A stretch of 62,000 bases of DNA, taken from Diphasiastrum complanatum (Eukaryota; Streptophyta; Lycopodiopsida; Lycopodiales; Lycopodiaceae). Location: the NCBI GenBank assembly GCA_029204225.1, contig CM055103.1, forward strand, positions 47,424,458-47,486,457, read 5' to 3'. Within the stretch, counting starts at the first letter, position 1. Every line of letters begins with the position of its first letter. The translations under genes were made by a program, and so were the position numbers. Of the stretch, positions 32,065 through 42,388 are shown piece by piece. The notes below the pieces were generated by a model. The model saw only the letters and a list, made by a program, of their open reading frames with translations, was not told the origin of the DNA and searched no databases.

Positions 32065-32700
32065 CTGGAAATCTCACAGGAACCCCAACAACCGAAGAAT
32101 AAAAAGCTGAAGAAATTTATGTCCTGGATGAAGGCTAAGAAAGCAAATCTTTGTTTCATTTGCAATAAGGCTGGACATATGATAAAGATTTCTCCAGAAA
32201 AAAAAAAAAAAAACCTGCGGCACATATGATTGATATTCCAAGTGATAAAGATAAAACTTTGGAAATTAATTTGTCTGATTGTGAGTGTGAATGTTCTTTT
32301 AGTATTGCTTCTTTCTTGCCTAATGAACTATTTCGTTTAACAGGCACAATTAAAAATCACGAAGTAAGTATTTTATTAGACATTGGTTCTACTCATAATC
32401 TCATTAATTCTCGTCTTGTGTAGAAACTCAGCTTGAAAATTGAGCGAATAATCATAGATACAGAGTTTATCTAGCTTTAGGATCAGAGTTGGAGACTTGG
32501 AACGTAAAAGTGTCGAATCTCCCAGTTTTGATACAAAGACATAGAGAATTAGATAGTCACTCATGTTTTAGACCTAGCCCGCACTGATTTAATTTTTGGA
32601 TATGAATGGTTACTTGGTAAATTGTCTTCTCTGGCTATAGAGTTTGAGAAACATGTTCTCATTGTATATATCGCACCGTGGATCGGCTACAAATACATTC
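32065..32700 (+). pseudogene. Ty3/gypsy gag-protease fragment
   Basis: Reads a degraded zinc knuckle 'CFICNKAGHMIKIS' (final Cys replaced by Ser), an A-run, then 'INLSDCECECSF', 'FLPNELFRLTGTIKNHEVS' and the protease motif 'LLDIGSTHN' (D-I-G). This matches 28375-28076 of the minus-strand gypsy closely, so it is a third member of that family. Stops follow, then a trace 'DLIFGYEWLLG'. It ends near 32690. Confidence 0.8.
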
Positions 32701-34633
32701 AGCCTCGTGCCCTACCCAAGTTCAAACAACCACTCCCTACCCTGGATTAGCGAGGAAGAAAGAGCCAGCCACTAGAATCTCTTGTGGCAAAAAAGGCTTC
32801 TAAATTGCAAGAGAGAGATAGATACCAACTAAGGCAGGGTCTAGATCGCTCCTCATCTACCTAACAACAATTCATTCACCATTGCTGCCTTGTAGGTAAC
32901 CTACAATAGAAGTTCCACCAAGTTTTATCCAAACAGGACTATACACCTGGAGTTTAGCAGGGTAAAAGTGCGCTTTCAAATCCAGAATCAACCACACTCT
33001 AACGTCCCACCTGTCGGTTGAGCCAGCGCAATTCATAGCACTTGCCACAGTCCGTGGATTAACCCATGTTGTCAGCAAAGTAGCAAGAGAGGGTTAGCAT
33101 TATAAGGAAAGCGGATCACAGAGGGATCTGTCAGGCTGACGGCCCTCCACTTGCTTTCACCACTCTCATTGAGCTACAAAAAAAAAAAATAGCTACTGAA
33201 CAACAAACCGTCCACTAGACTTCACAGCTTAATCATGTTCTGAAAACGTGATTGCAGGTCAGGAACTAGCTATCTAACGACTGCTTCAAAGCAATCTAGG
33301 AGTTCAAATCAACCTCTCCATGCGAATTTTAGTCAGCAACCTTCTTAACCAGAAGGTACTACAGGTTACTGAGACCAAAACCCATTGCATGCCTTCACCT
33401 AAGCATCACAGATACTGATCCATTAGCAAACAGGGTAAGGATGGATTTCACTAACCATACATGCATTGCTCACTTTGTTTTACCAACGTAAAAAATTAGA
33501 TCGTTGCACTTTCCATCATGTTCCAACAAGCAAATTCTCTACAGGATTCAGGGAAAAACTTTCCATCCTCAACATGCAACTAGCTAAACATTGTAATTTC
33601 GCTACAAACAGTCCATATTAGCCAGATAAATGGATTTATAGCCAATTTATCTATGAACTATACTCAAAATTAAATGTTTAAGATTTCTCATCGTAGTTTA
33701 TCTCTCATGAATCTTCACGTAGTTGCTATGCAGCTGACATCTATCGTGTTATAGTGTAGATGATGGCAGGAATGGTGCAAGGCTTGATCGCATCGTGGCT
33801 TGCTTTTGATTGCACTACGGCTTTTGATAGCTTTTGATCGCTTTGACCTCATGGATAGCTTTTGATCGCACCGTGGCTTGCTGTGGAGGTATCGGCTACA
33901 AATACATGTAACTCCAGTTCAGACCTTGGTTCTGAAAGTTTTGAAGACACATCCTGCCCCAAAATCAAATTTGAGGTGATGAAAGGTACATATTTTTTCC
34001 AGTAGAAAGGTACATATTTTTTTCTTAGTTGTATGTTTGTAATGTGAGCAATGGAGCGACTATTTGGGGAGCTGACATAAAATGAGCTGAGAGATCGGGA
34101 TGATAATGATTCCTAATTGTTGTGGTGTGCATAAAAGTTCTGTAGAGGCACTTTATTTTATGAATTCATTGTCTGTTGGGAAGGATAGAAGTGTAGAAAC
34201 CTTTACTGTGTATGCTTAAATGTTCTGTACATGCCAGAAAAAGGGATAAAAAATTATCATAGCTCAGCGATTGTTTGATTCAAGATGGATTTAGAGAGGC
34301 TCTTCTAATTAAACAACAAGTGTTTTTCCATTCACAATTGCATCCATTCTGGTTATTTACCCAGGCGATCTATTAATTAGAATAGAATTTTTTTTTCATC
34401 TATATGGATCTATGCAGCACAGCATTTGTGGAAAGGCCATAGTTACAATTAGGAGGAAAGTGGGTTGCTACACCACAAGTAGTAGCACCTTTTTTGTTGT
34501 GTGCAGATATGACCCATGGAGCTCGGGTGCTATTGGCATTCTTGATTAGCTCTGAAGATTGAAAGGCGTGAGGCCGATTAATAATCATCAATGCTGACTC
34601 CAAAACCCAAGAATAATGCCATCATACATCTAT
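32701..34633. other. No recognisable gene; scattered short repeats
   Basis: The phrase 'ATCGGCTACAAATACAT' occurs near 32693 and 33892. 'GCTTTTGAT.GC' type repeats fill about 33783-33880. A short hairpin of the TGCCT/AGGTA type lies near 32888-32900. The rest has no long frame or domain on either strand. Confidence 0.45.
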
Positions 34634-34661
34634 CCTCTCTCTCTCTCTCTCTCTCTCTCTC
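34634..34661. repeat. (CT)n microsatellite
   Basis: 28 bp of perfect CT repeat followed by degraded CT-rich repeats to about 34710. Confidence 0.95.
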
Positions 34662-34764
34662 AAGAACTACCCTCCTCCTCTCTCACGAACTACCCTCTCT
34701 CTCACGAACTATTTTTCTTTTGTATTTCTCTAAGTTCCACTGATTTTTTTCCTGCACATGGCCA

Positions 34765-34843
34765 ATGATGATGGAGTCAGCATCGACAGAGCGATGATGG
34801 AGTCAGTATCGGCAGAGCGATGATGGAGTAAGTGTCGGCATAG
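34765..34843. repeat. 26-bp tandem repeat, three copies
   Basis: Units of the form GATGATGGAGTCAGTATCGG plus CAGAGC repeat three times with a few substitutions. Confidence 0.85.
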
Positions 34844-37222
34844 GTTGATGAAGGTAAACCTAATCCAAGATGAGCTGCATGTTGACGCATTATTTTTCTG
34901 CCAAAGTGATTTCTTCTGTGGGATGATCCTTATCCTATTTTCCAATGCCAGTCAATCAGTCAACCGCCCCTATCCTTGTGTGTTGTTAGCGACCTTCTAT
35001 GGAAGTTTCATGATGAAAGTAGCAAGCGAGACAATGTAGCTCCTAACTAATGTACATCCATGGAGAAAATAGCACCCCTACCTCGAAATGCCAGCTACCT
35101 CAAAAGGCCTCAAGGGGCTTCCATTTTTGCTAACACAAATCCCCCTCACCAGTAGTCCATTGTTGCTGATTTTTTTTTGCAGCAATTGCAAGCATCTTGG
35201 ATTGCTATGGTGTTGGTGGTGCCGACATATGCGTGAACTGCTTCTGCAGTTATGTCTTTTGACTGATCTGAATCGGTTTGGTGAAGCCTCAACTACAGCG
35301 GCAGATATAGTGAGGTGAGCCTCTTTAGATTTTCATTTGATCTTTGGATTTTGTCTTGCGTTCTTACTTCAAACTTTGTTCCTGATGCAAAATAATCATC
35401 ATTTTTGTGTAGATAGTTAGCACGTGATTTACTACAATTCTAGCTTTGAGTTTTCTCAAGAAGCTGCTATAGATTCTAAAGGGGTGCCATATGATGCTTT
35501 TAGGAGGAATGATTACCAACAAGTTCACCGGAAAGCTTTTTCACATTGTGGTAGTGGTATTAACTCAAAATTTCCAAAGATAGTGGTATCCCGCTTGAAT
35601 ATCCATTGAATGAGATAGACCACACCACACATTTTTTTAGTTCAAAACAATTTGAGTAAAGTGAAATGCCTATGCGGTTGTGATTACTAACGAACTCAAT
35701 TGTCTGCTCAAAAGGACTTTGCCCATATTGACATACACAATTGTCAGACCCTTTGTGTAAGGCGGCTGACTCTTTGCAATGATCTGTGCCCCGGGTGTGG
35801 GGTGGAGGCAGTGTTCTAGAAACTTTTTTGAGGTTTTTTTGAAGAAAATTCTTATTTTAAGAAGTGTTTTGGATCTTAATGATGAAGGTACTCATAGTTG
35901 CCAGTTTTTGTGAAAATTGTCAACGTTTTCTAGCTAGTTTGAGGCCTAAATTGGCAATTTTTGTACATAGTTTTGGATCTAACCTTTCACATGTGTGAAA
36001 GAGGCCTAGATACTTTTATTTTAGTGTATATTTCATATTGAAGAGACTTCTCAAACTTCAGGACCTTCTAAATGACACCAGAATCATGTAGGCCAAAATT
36101 GGCTATTTTAGGCTACTGGTGCCCTAAAATTGGGTCCTAAGTTCTAGAGGGAGGAGAGAGAGTCATCTCTTTCACCTATATTAGGCTGAAATTCGTGGAG
36201 AACAGGTTGGAGAAACTTATTTAATTGTTGAGAGAGATCAATTGATCATTGTCACAGTTTCTTCCTCCATTGAGAGCATTGCTTTGTGGATTGTGGTTGC
36301 TGTTGGAAGCCCTGTTTACTGCTATTTTGGCTGCCATCAATAGCTTTTATTAGTTTCTTTTGTCTCTTGAATGCTTTGTCAAGTTCATGTGTATCAAAGG
36401 TAGCATTAGGATGCTTTGCCATTTCTAGCTTTTGTAGCTTGTTGTGCAAAGATCTTAGCTAGAACATTTCGGATCTTAGATCCATTCAAGATCCACTTTT
36501 GCCACAGTTTTTCTCTACAAAACTTGAGATTAAGGCATAAAAAATCTAACAAAACAAATTTCAAGTTAATTTTTTTGAGAAAGCTATCGATTTCATTCTT
36601 GGATTATTCAGACTTTCTTAAACACCGGTTGGAGGTACTCGGAAGGAAAAAAAAAAAAATGCCTCAGAACCTCTCACCGCGGCTGGAGGTTTTGGGGATA
36701 TATATATATATATATAATATGACTCAGTCCTTTTTAGCGCATCAAGACCGTTTGGAATCACCTTTCAAATACAGATTCATCCTAAGACTCAAGTTTTGGG
36801 TTTGAGAAGTCTGATGAAGGAGAATGGATATAAATGTAGAGACATTATAGTTTGTATTGGTGGTTATGCCTAAACCATAAAGGCAAGTAAGTACTTAATA
36901 CCTCAAGCGGTAGGGGTTGTTACTGCTAATTTTGATAATATAACAAAAGAATATGGTTTGAAAAAAGATTTGTTATTAATGTGTCATTTCTTGGTGAATG
37001 TTATATACTTTTTATTTGATTTGAAAAGGATTTTTGACAAATGATATGTATATGAAAAGTTTTATAATATTATGTGTATGCTTGAGTTTAGTACACAATT
37101 GTGTCATACCCAATTGAAACGTTGTTCACATACTATTAAATTATCGAATTTTTGTAATTAAACAATGTCTTGAAATTCTCAAGTCCATTTTTGAAAATGG
37201 ATTTTGCCAAAGTCCAAAAGTA
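34844..37222. other. No confident gene; weak retroelement traces
   Basis: A minus-strand frame at 36449-36252 is Lys/Gln-rich ('FDTHELDKAFKRQKK') and could be gag debris. The plus-strand stretch 36870-37000 has a faint gypsy-integrase look ('KYLIPQAVGVVTA'). Neither is strong enough to call. An A-run and a TA repeat lie at 36648-36718. Possible exon-like frames at 35183-35314 and 35421-35610 do not join in frame. Confidence 0.4.
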
Positions 37223-37230
37223 ATTGATAC
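37223..37230. repeat. 8-bp target duplication (left)
   Basis: ATTGATAC; the same eight bases follow the element at 37930-37937. Confidence 0.85.
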
Positions 37231-37246
37231 CATAGATGCACTGCGA

Positions 37247-37266
37247 TTCTGAATCGCGATTCAGAA
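37247..37266. repeat. 20-bp perfect palindrome in the element's subterminal region
   Basis: TTCTGAATCG is followed immediately by its reverse complement CGATTCAGAA. Subterminal palindromes or repeats often bind hAT transposases. Confidence 0.9.
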
Positions 37267-37464
37267 ACGCGTTTCGAGATTTTCTCAGATCGCGCAGAAT
37301 AGGTGTCTTTTTTTTTTTGAAATTTGTTTTAGGCAATATGGGTATCAGATGAAAGCTCTGATTGAAAGCATTATGACTGTGTAGTTTGCTGACTATTTCG
37401 GGTGCGAAACACCAAAAAGTGTGTTTTCACTCAGGGAATTGGAAGGCCAAATCATGAAGGGGAT

Positions 37465-37560
37465 CGTTGCCCCCCAAATCCCCCACCGGGGGACTGCCCC
37501 CACCCCTCCCCCTTCCCCCGGACCCCCTGTTTCTTGGGGGGCTACCGCCCCCCGAACCCA
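37465..37560. repeat. C/G-run block with potential hairpins or G-quadruplexes
   Basis: Several runs of five or more C alternate with runs of five or more G in an otherwise AT-rich neighbourhood. The minus strand has enough G-runs for a quadruplex. Confidence 0.7.
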
Positions 37561-37929
37561 CTAGAGCTTCCTACTATATAGACATTGTAGATAAAATTGC
37601 TACCACCCCCCTTGTAGATAAGAATGGGGCCCAAATGCGCACCGAGAAGGGCCCAATATTTATGCAGCCAATTGTATGTACATTGCACTCACATCTCCAG
37701 TGAAACGATTGCAAAAGTGATCATCATCCATACAGTTGATAGTCCAAACTATAGCATTAACATTTACTGAAAACCAGAGCAAATGACAACGAGATAGCTA
37801 CTGAAAATAAGATTTGTTTGTGCCTCATCTACTACACTTTTGAGAGCCAAAACGCTGGTTTGACCATTGATCCCCTAAAAAAATTTCAGCCATAAGCTAT
37901 TTCAGCCATCGCGATTCGGTGCATCTATG

Positions 37930-37937
37930 ATTGATAC
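37930..37937. repeat. 8-bp target duplication (right)
   Basis: ATTGATAC, identical to 37223-37230. Confidence 0.85.
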
Positions 37938-39130
37938 TATGTTCAAACAACATTCATTCCTTGTAAATGAATAAATACATTTTTCTTAAGATTGATTCAC
38001 ACACATGCCATTCAAAGAAAGCATATTTGAAGTATACGTTGGATCCCCAAATGGCTTTGACATTTCCTTACATCCTTCTCCAATTTTTTTGTTTTCATAA
38101 CATGGTTGCATCTAATCTGTAGGCAAACTCCAGCTTTTAGCAAGTAACAAATTTTTTTTCGTGTTTCCCTACCTAATGTCATATCTTCTATTCCTATCAA
38201 ATCGACATGAACTGATGTTACAAAGTGATATACAAAGTCAATGATTAGTGATATGACATTTCAACAATTACCTTCAAAACAATAATCAACCTAGCATTAG
38301 ACTACTTGTTTTTCTCAAGTTCTCTATACAATATAGAACACTACTGAATCAATTACAATCCTATGTATAATTAAATATGGATTGAAGAGCATACAATGAA
38401 TTAATATTAATCATCAATGAATCTTATCATTTTACATCAACATAACATTTAAAAAATTCAGATTTACAAGCCCAAACTCATTTTCTAAAAAAAAAAAAAT
38501 GTTGTATCATAAGACATTGAGCTTTCTACTACTTGTACCAAACTTTATTAGCAGCTATTAAGATTTTAAATGTATACTCAAAAGTTAAAACAAAGTGATA
38601 TCAAATTTCCTATTATAAAATACAAACGTATGAAGATCATGGTTATATTTCAAAATCAAAATATAAATCCATTGCACAAAATAATTTGATAAATTTTTAA
38701 ATTCTATCTTAATAGTACATCAATTTTATCTCTACAAAAAATTCAACTTATTGTTCTCGTGTTATGTCATGAACGCCTTCCCATAAGCTAAAATTGTTGG
38801 CTTGACATGAAGTAAAAATGCAACAATATGATATAGCAAGGCCTTTGTGTTAGAATACTGTATGGTTCTTGTTTTAATAATTCATATTATCCTTTACGAT
38901 TGATTTCTTCACCAACTCCCATGAGCAACTTTAACACATAGTATATTGCATTTGCAAGACAAGGGCAACATAAAAAAACATTCAACAAATATGCATATTG
39001 AAAGAGATTTTGAAATACATCAACTCATACAAAAATGTATTTTTTCAAGCACCAGCGTATTACTTGTAAGGGTACGTAGTAGCCAATACTTGTTAGAATG
39101 TAAACTGCTCTCTCTGTCCTTTTGAAGCCA
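37938..39130. other. Very AT-rich DNA, no gene seen
   Basis: Frequent stops in all frames, several A-runs, no motif or clear repeat. Confidence 0.5.
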
Positions 39131-39144
39131 GGAAAGATCCAGAA

Positions 39145-39250
39145 ATGTTGGCTACTGCAGCACAATCTCTACAATTGCAGTATATACTATGGATATTTGC
39201 ATATCAGAACCAAGACTTTCTTCACAACCAGCTGGGTAGCCTGAAAATTC
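39145..39250 (-). pseudogene. Decayed copy of the cysteine-rich exon
   Basis: Aligns on the minus strand with 39628-39805: shared 'TATTTGCA.ATC.G...CCAAGAC' and 'CACAATC.CT.CA.T.CAGT' on the plus strand. The end of the protein is recognisable as 'CNCRDCAAVANIS' against 'CECSDCVAFYGNLS' in the other copy, but frame changes separate it from the upstream part. The plus-strand frame 39145-39444 is its shadow. Confidence 0.4.
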
Positions 39251-39627
39251 GTTATCAACTAACGGAATTATCAACACGAGGAAATCCTGCAGAATCAGCT
39301 GAGGAAAACAAACATACATGTCTATGCATAAATTCTCTCTTGTGTTTCCTCGTTTATGCGGCAGATTGGAGTAAACTCCTGGCCTCAGGGAGAGGAGATT
39401 ACGTAATCACTAATGCCACTTATTGGAGCGCCGTTTATACTTGAATTTGTACTGTTCTTTCAACTGCAAAAACCGAAACTAGCTAACTGCCTATACTCTC
39501 GACCAGCAGACAAATGAAAGCCACAAAATGAGCCAAATGAAAAATGAGTAACAGTAGATTGTCTAACTTCCAATCTAATCAGATAGACAGAAAAGGATGA
39601 GAGAGAAAGAGTGAGAAGGGAGGGCGA

Positions 39628-39805
39628 TTATGACAGATTGCCGTAGAAGGCAACACAATCGCTGCACTCACAGTCTAGGTATTTGCACATCCGGCAGCCA
39701 AGACAAACACATTCTTGACACCAATCGCAATTGCGCTCTCTTGGACAACCCCTTATCTTCTGTCGCACCCTTCTTTCTGCCAACTCCTCGCATGAAGCCA
39801 ACCTA
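39628..39805 (-). CDS. Cysteine-rich terminal exon, unknown protein
   Basis: On the minus strand an acceptor-like TTGCAG is followed by 58 sense codons and a TAA stop (39628-39630). The peptide has a charged start with 'EELAERRVRQKIR', then a cysteine cluster with spacing C-x5-C-x2-C-x2-C-x-C-x2-C-x2-C-x4-C-x-C-x2-C, including 'CKYLDCECSDC'. In all 11 of 58 residues are Cys, a pattern typical of zinc-binding or disulphide-rich domains. In-frame stops lie just upstream of the acceptor, so it must be spliced or is a remnant. A decayed paralogous copy sits about 480 bp away. I do not recognise the family; weak resemblance to CXC-type zinc domains is not enough to name it. Upstream exons were not found. 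Confidence 0.4.
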
Positions 39806-39899
39806 CTGCAATAGCATCACCATTAAACGTAAGTTAACTTGCCGTATCTATACTGAAAGCGCAGCTCACTTCATACTCTAACCTGCAAGCAAACAGCTT

Positions 39900-40278
39900 A
39901 TATTAAACCACCTTGTTTGATTATTAGGCCCGGGTAGCTAGAGCCTAATTAGTGGTAGTTGATATGAAATACGTCTTCTGCAGTCGAATCGGTGAGGTGA
40001 GTTTGTTCTTTTTTTGTCTTTTCAGATCGTTTTTTCTATGAATTATAATGGTAGTATTCACACTGAGGTAAATAATAACTAAATATTATGTGAACGTCAG
40101 TTACATTCACGACGACGTTTGAGAGGGACGCCTATTCCACCTGTTCGCATCTATGTAGATTCTTCAGCCTACAATATGTAGTTAGAGTATCTCTGGCTCT
40201 CTCTCTTGGTGTGTGATGCTCTCTCTCTTTCCTCTCTCGCTGATCTTGTGATAGCTGCTTGCTGCCCATTCTGTATCA
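39900..40278 (+). mobile_element. LTR right part, start uncertain
   Basis: Ends in CT-rich DNA and '..TGTATCA' immediately before a perfect primer-binding site. The LTR start and its partner LTR were not found. Confidence 0.5.
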
Positions 40279-40290
40279 TGGTATCAGAGC
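40279..40290 (+). promoter_or_regulatory. Perfect primer-binding site, tRNA-iMet
   Basis: TGGTATCAGAGC with no mismatch, directly after an LTR-type CA end. No gag or pol follows before 41880, so the element is truncated or non-autonomous. Confidence 0.8.
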
Positions 40291-40459
40291 GAGGTTTGTC
40301 CACACCTTCCATTCACGGCCGACATCTCCCTGTCTGAACTCACTAGATTTGAACTGTGCTTTTCAAGTCTTGAAAATGTAGAGCCTTTGTCTGTATCGTG
40401 AAAGTCTGGGTGGGACTTGCTGTAAATAATTCTCACGATCAAGGATGAAGGGTACTACA

Positions 40460-41010
40460 GGCCTGTGTGAAGTTGTTTCTATGGAGCACTGCTCCCTTGC
40501 ACTGACTACATGAGATGCTTATGATTAGCATGAATGCTATAAGCATGACTTATGAACATGGGTTTTACTGTATGGAAAGGCAAAATGAGCCAAATGAAAA
40601 ATGAGCCACAAAGGCCTGTGTGAAGTTGTTTCTATGGAGCGCTGCTTCCTATGAGTTAAGCTCAACGATTATGCTTAACGTATCACCATGCAGCGATATG
40701 CATCTGCATGTGTGAACAGAGAGAGACCTACTATCGTACTGAACAGCACCAACAACGGGATGGTCCTGCATTTGCCTTGCAGCACCATCGTTACCTAGGT
40801 CTTAATTATTGGGATCTCATTTTTTTCACAAATTTGATTGTTGTAATTTTCTCGTGGACGAAATCTTGATACTACGTAACTCTAATGAATAGAATCTTGA
40901 AACTACAGAGGCCTCCTGGATGGAGTTAAAAAAACACCTTGCACTGACTACATGAGATGCTTATGATTAGCATGAATGCTATAAGCATGACTTATGAGCA
41001 TGGGTTTTAC
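40460..41010 (+). repeat. Duplicated leader segment, second copy split
   Basis: 40460-40569 is repeated as two pieces: its first part at 40613-40650 and its last part at 40938-41010, with 287 bp of other sequence between. A 32-nt imperfect palindrome (ATGCTTAT ... AGCAT, GA, ATGCT ... ATAAGCAT) is present in both copies at 40515-40546 and 40957-40988. Confidence 0.75.
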
Positions 41011-41886
41011 TTGTAAATATAGCTGGTTACACAAGTACAGAATTTTGCATAGCTTTACTCTTCAAGAACTGTCGTAGCATGTTCACTTTAGATCATAAGA
41101 TATTAGTGTAGTATATAGGATTACCGTTCCCACAGAGATGGATAGTTCACAATAATCGGAAAAAATAAGGCTTTTTATGTTTTAGCATATGAAAACCTGG
41201 TTATCATCAGATATTAGAGAGGTCAGGAGGCCAGTACTACCTTAATGTAATGCAATAGTACCACACTAGTTAAGTTGATTTTCCAAAGTTTCAAATAATT
41301 CTGATGAAATACTCAGAGTTCTTAGTGATTTCAAAAGTTCGACAAGATTAAATCTATCAACAATTGATATACTCCTTATCAAGAAGTTTTGATAAGTTCT
41401 GTTCTACTAAATCTGAGGTTCCCACAGTCAAATCTTAGAAATTGTTAGCCATGGCGTGGAACTATCGAACAATATTATTCGCCAATGAACTACACTCGAA
41501 CACTTCTAAAATGGAGTTCAACCTTCATCAATGAATCTCACTTCCGAATAGGTACTAGATGATGGAAATAATAGAAAACTAATTGTCCAAATCTATCAGG
41601 CTCTGTAACGTAACGAAACGAAAGTAGACAAAACGAAGCGAAGCGAAACTTGAACGAGCTCTGATTTTGATATTGCTGAAGCGAAGTAATCGCGAAGCGA
41701 AAACAGTCGCGAACGAAATCAATTTGGATGGAGTTCGAATATGATTGTTGGTCACTGCCTACTATATCATTCCTACAATCCTCCATAATGTAGACAGACA
41801 CTGCTGACCTACGTTATAGATTAATATAGCATTCAACAAAATTGAACCAGTGTGCGGAATTGATTAAACAAGTAAATGAGATAAAT
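41011..41886. other. No recognisable gene; CGAA-rich patch
   Basis: About 41605-41720 holds roughly a dozen CGAA words ('CGAAGCGAAGCGAAAC' and relatives). The rest is AT-rich without domains. Part may belong to the copia LTR that continues after 48602. Confidence 0.4.
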
Positions 41887-42375
41887 TGTTACGTCCATGT
41901 CCTGTAAAACGGAATCGGAATAATTCATGACGTGGATAGCCGGTCACTCAAGGTGTATATGGTTATTAGTTATGCCTCATCATTCCGAGCTTGGCTTGTA
42001 TAGTAATTAATAATCATATGAGAGCCCAGACCTATAATTGGACATAGGGGCACATGCATAGTGAATGACTGCTTTCATGCAAGAATAGGAGGTCAATAGC
42101 TCAATATGGGTTGCATGGGACTCCTAAAAGGAATATTCTCTCTCTCTTGAGGAGAATAAGTCTAGTGGAAAATCGCCTATCTTCCTATTGGAAATTCAAT
42201 TTCTTGAGCCTGTTTCTCCTCCTCTCTCTTAGGTTCTTCACTATGGCTTGGGAGCTAGGTCCAGGAGGAAACTCCAAGAGAGATCTAGGTTTGGATAGGT
42301 GGTTTTGATCCACAGGTGTCCTTTTGGTTGTTTTGCAACAAGATCTAGTCAGATCTTCATATGGTGATCCTTACA
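41887..42375 (+). mobile_element. 5' LTR (489 bp)
   Basis: TGTTACGTCC ... CCTTACA. It carries A where the 3' LTR has G at many sites, as expected from methylation-driven decay. Confidence 0.88.
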
Positions 42376-42376
42376 G

Positions 42377-42388
42377 TGGTATTAGAGC
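42377..42388 (+). promoter_or_regulatory. Primer-binding site, tRNA-iMet type
   Basis: TGGTATTAGAGC, one C-to-T change from the canonical site, one base after the LTR. Confidence 0.85.

Larger units (their letters stand above)
37231..37929. mobile_element. hAT-like non-autonomous DNA transposon, 699 bp
   Basis: The ends are CATAGATGCAC (37231-37241) and GTGCATCTATG (37919-37929), perfect 11-bp terminal inverted repeats beginning CA and ending TG. GAATCGCGAT follows inside each end, offset by nine bases on the left. A perfect 8-bp duplication (ATTGATAC) flanks it. Eight-base duplications with CA...TG ends are typical of hAT transposons. No transposase is encoded. The interior has a 20-bp palindrome at 37247-37266, AAACGCGTTT next to it, and a G/C-rich block at 37465-37560. 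The frame 37467-37703 is a product of that block. Confidence 0.85.

Noticed and set aside
35183-35610. Two exon-like frames (35183-35314 and 35421-35610) with a TTTTTTTTGCAG acceptor and a GTGAGC donor
   Set aside because: Joining them at the visible splice sites gives an immediate stop (phase mismatch), and no domain is recognisable.
36850-37040. Possible gypsy integrase remnant on the plus strand
   Set aside because: Resemblance is limited to a few residues and the catalytic acidic positions cannot be placed.
37467-37703. Proline-rich 78-residue frame
   Set aside because: It follows from the C-run block inside the hAT-like element; no start context and no homologous pattern.
39145-39444. 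99-residue plus-strand frame
   Set aside because: It is antisense to the decayed cysteine-rich copy and shows no protein-like features.
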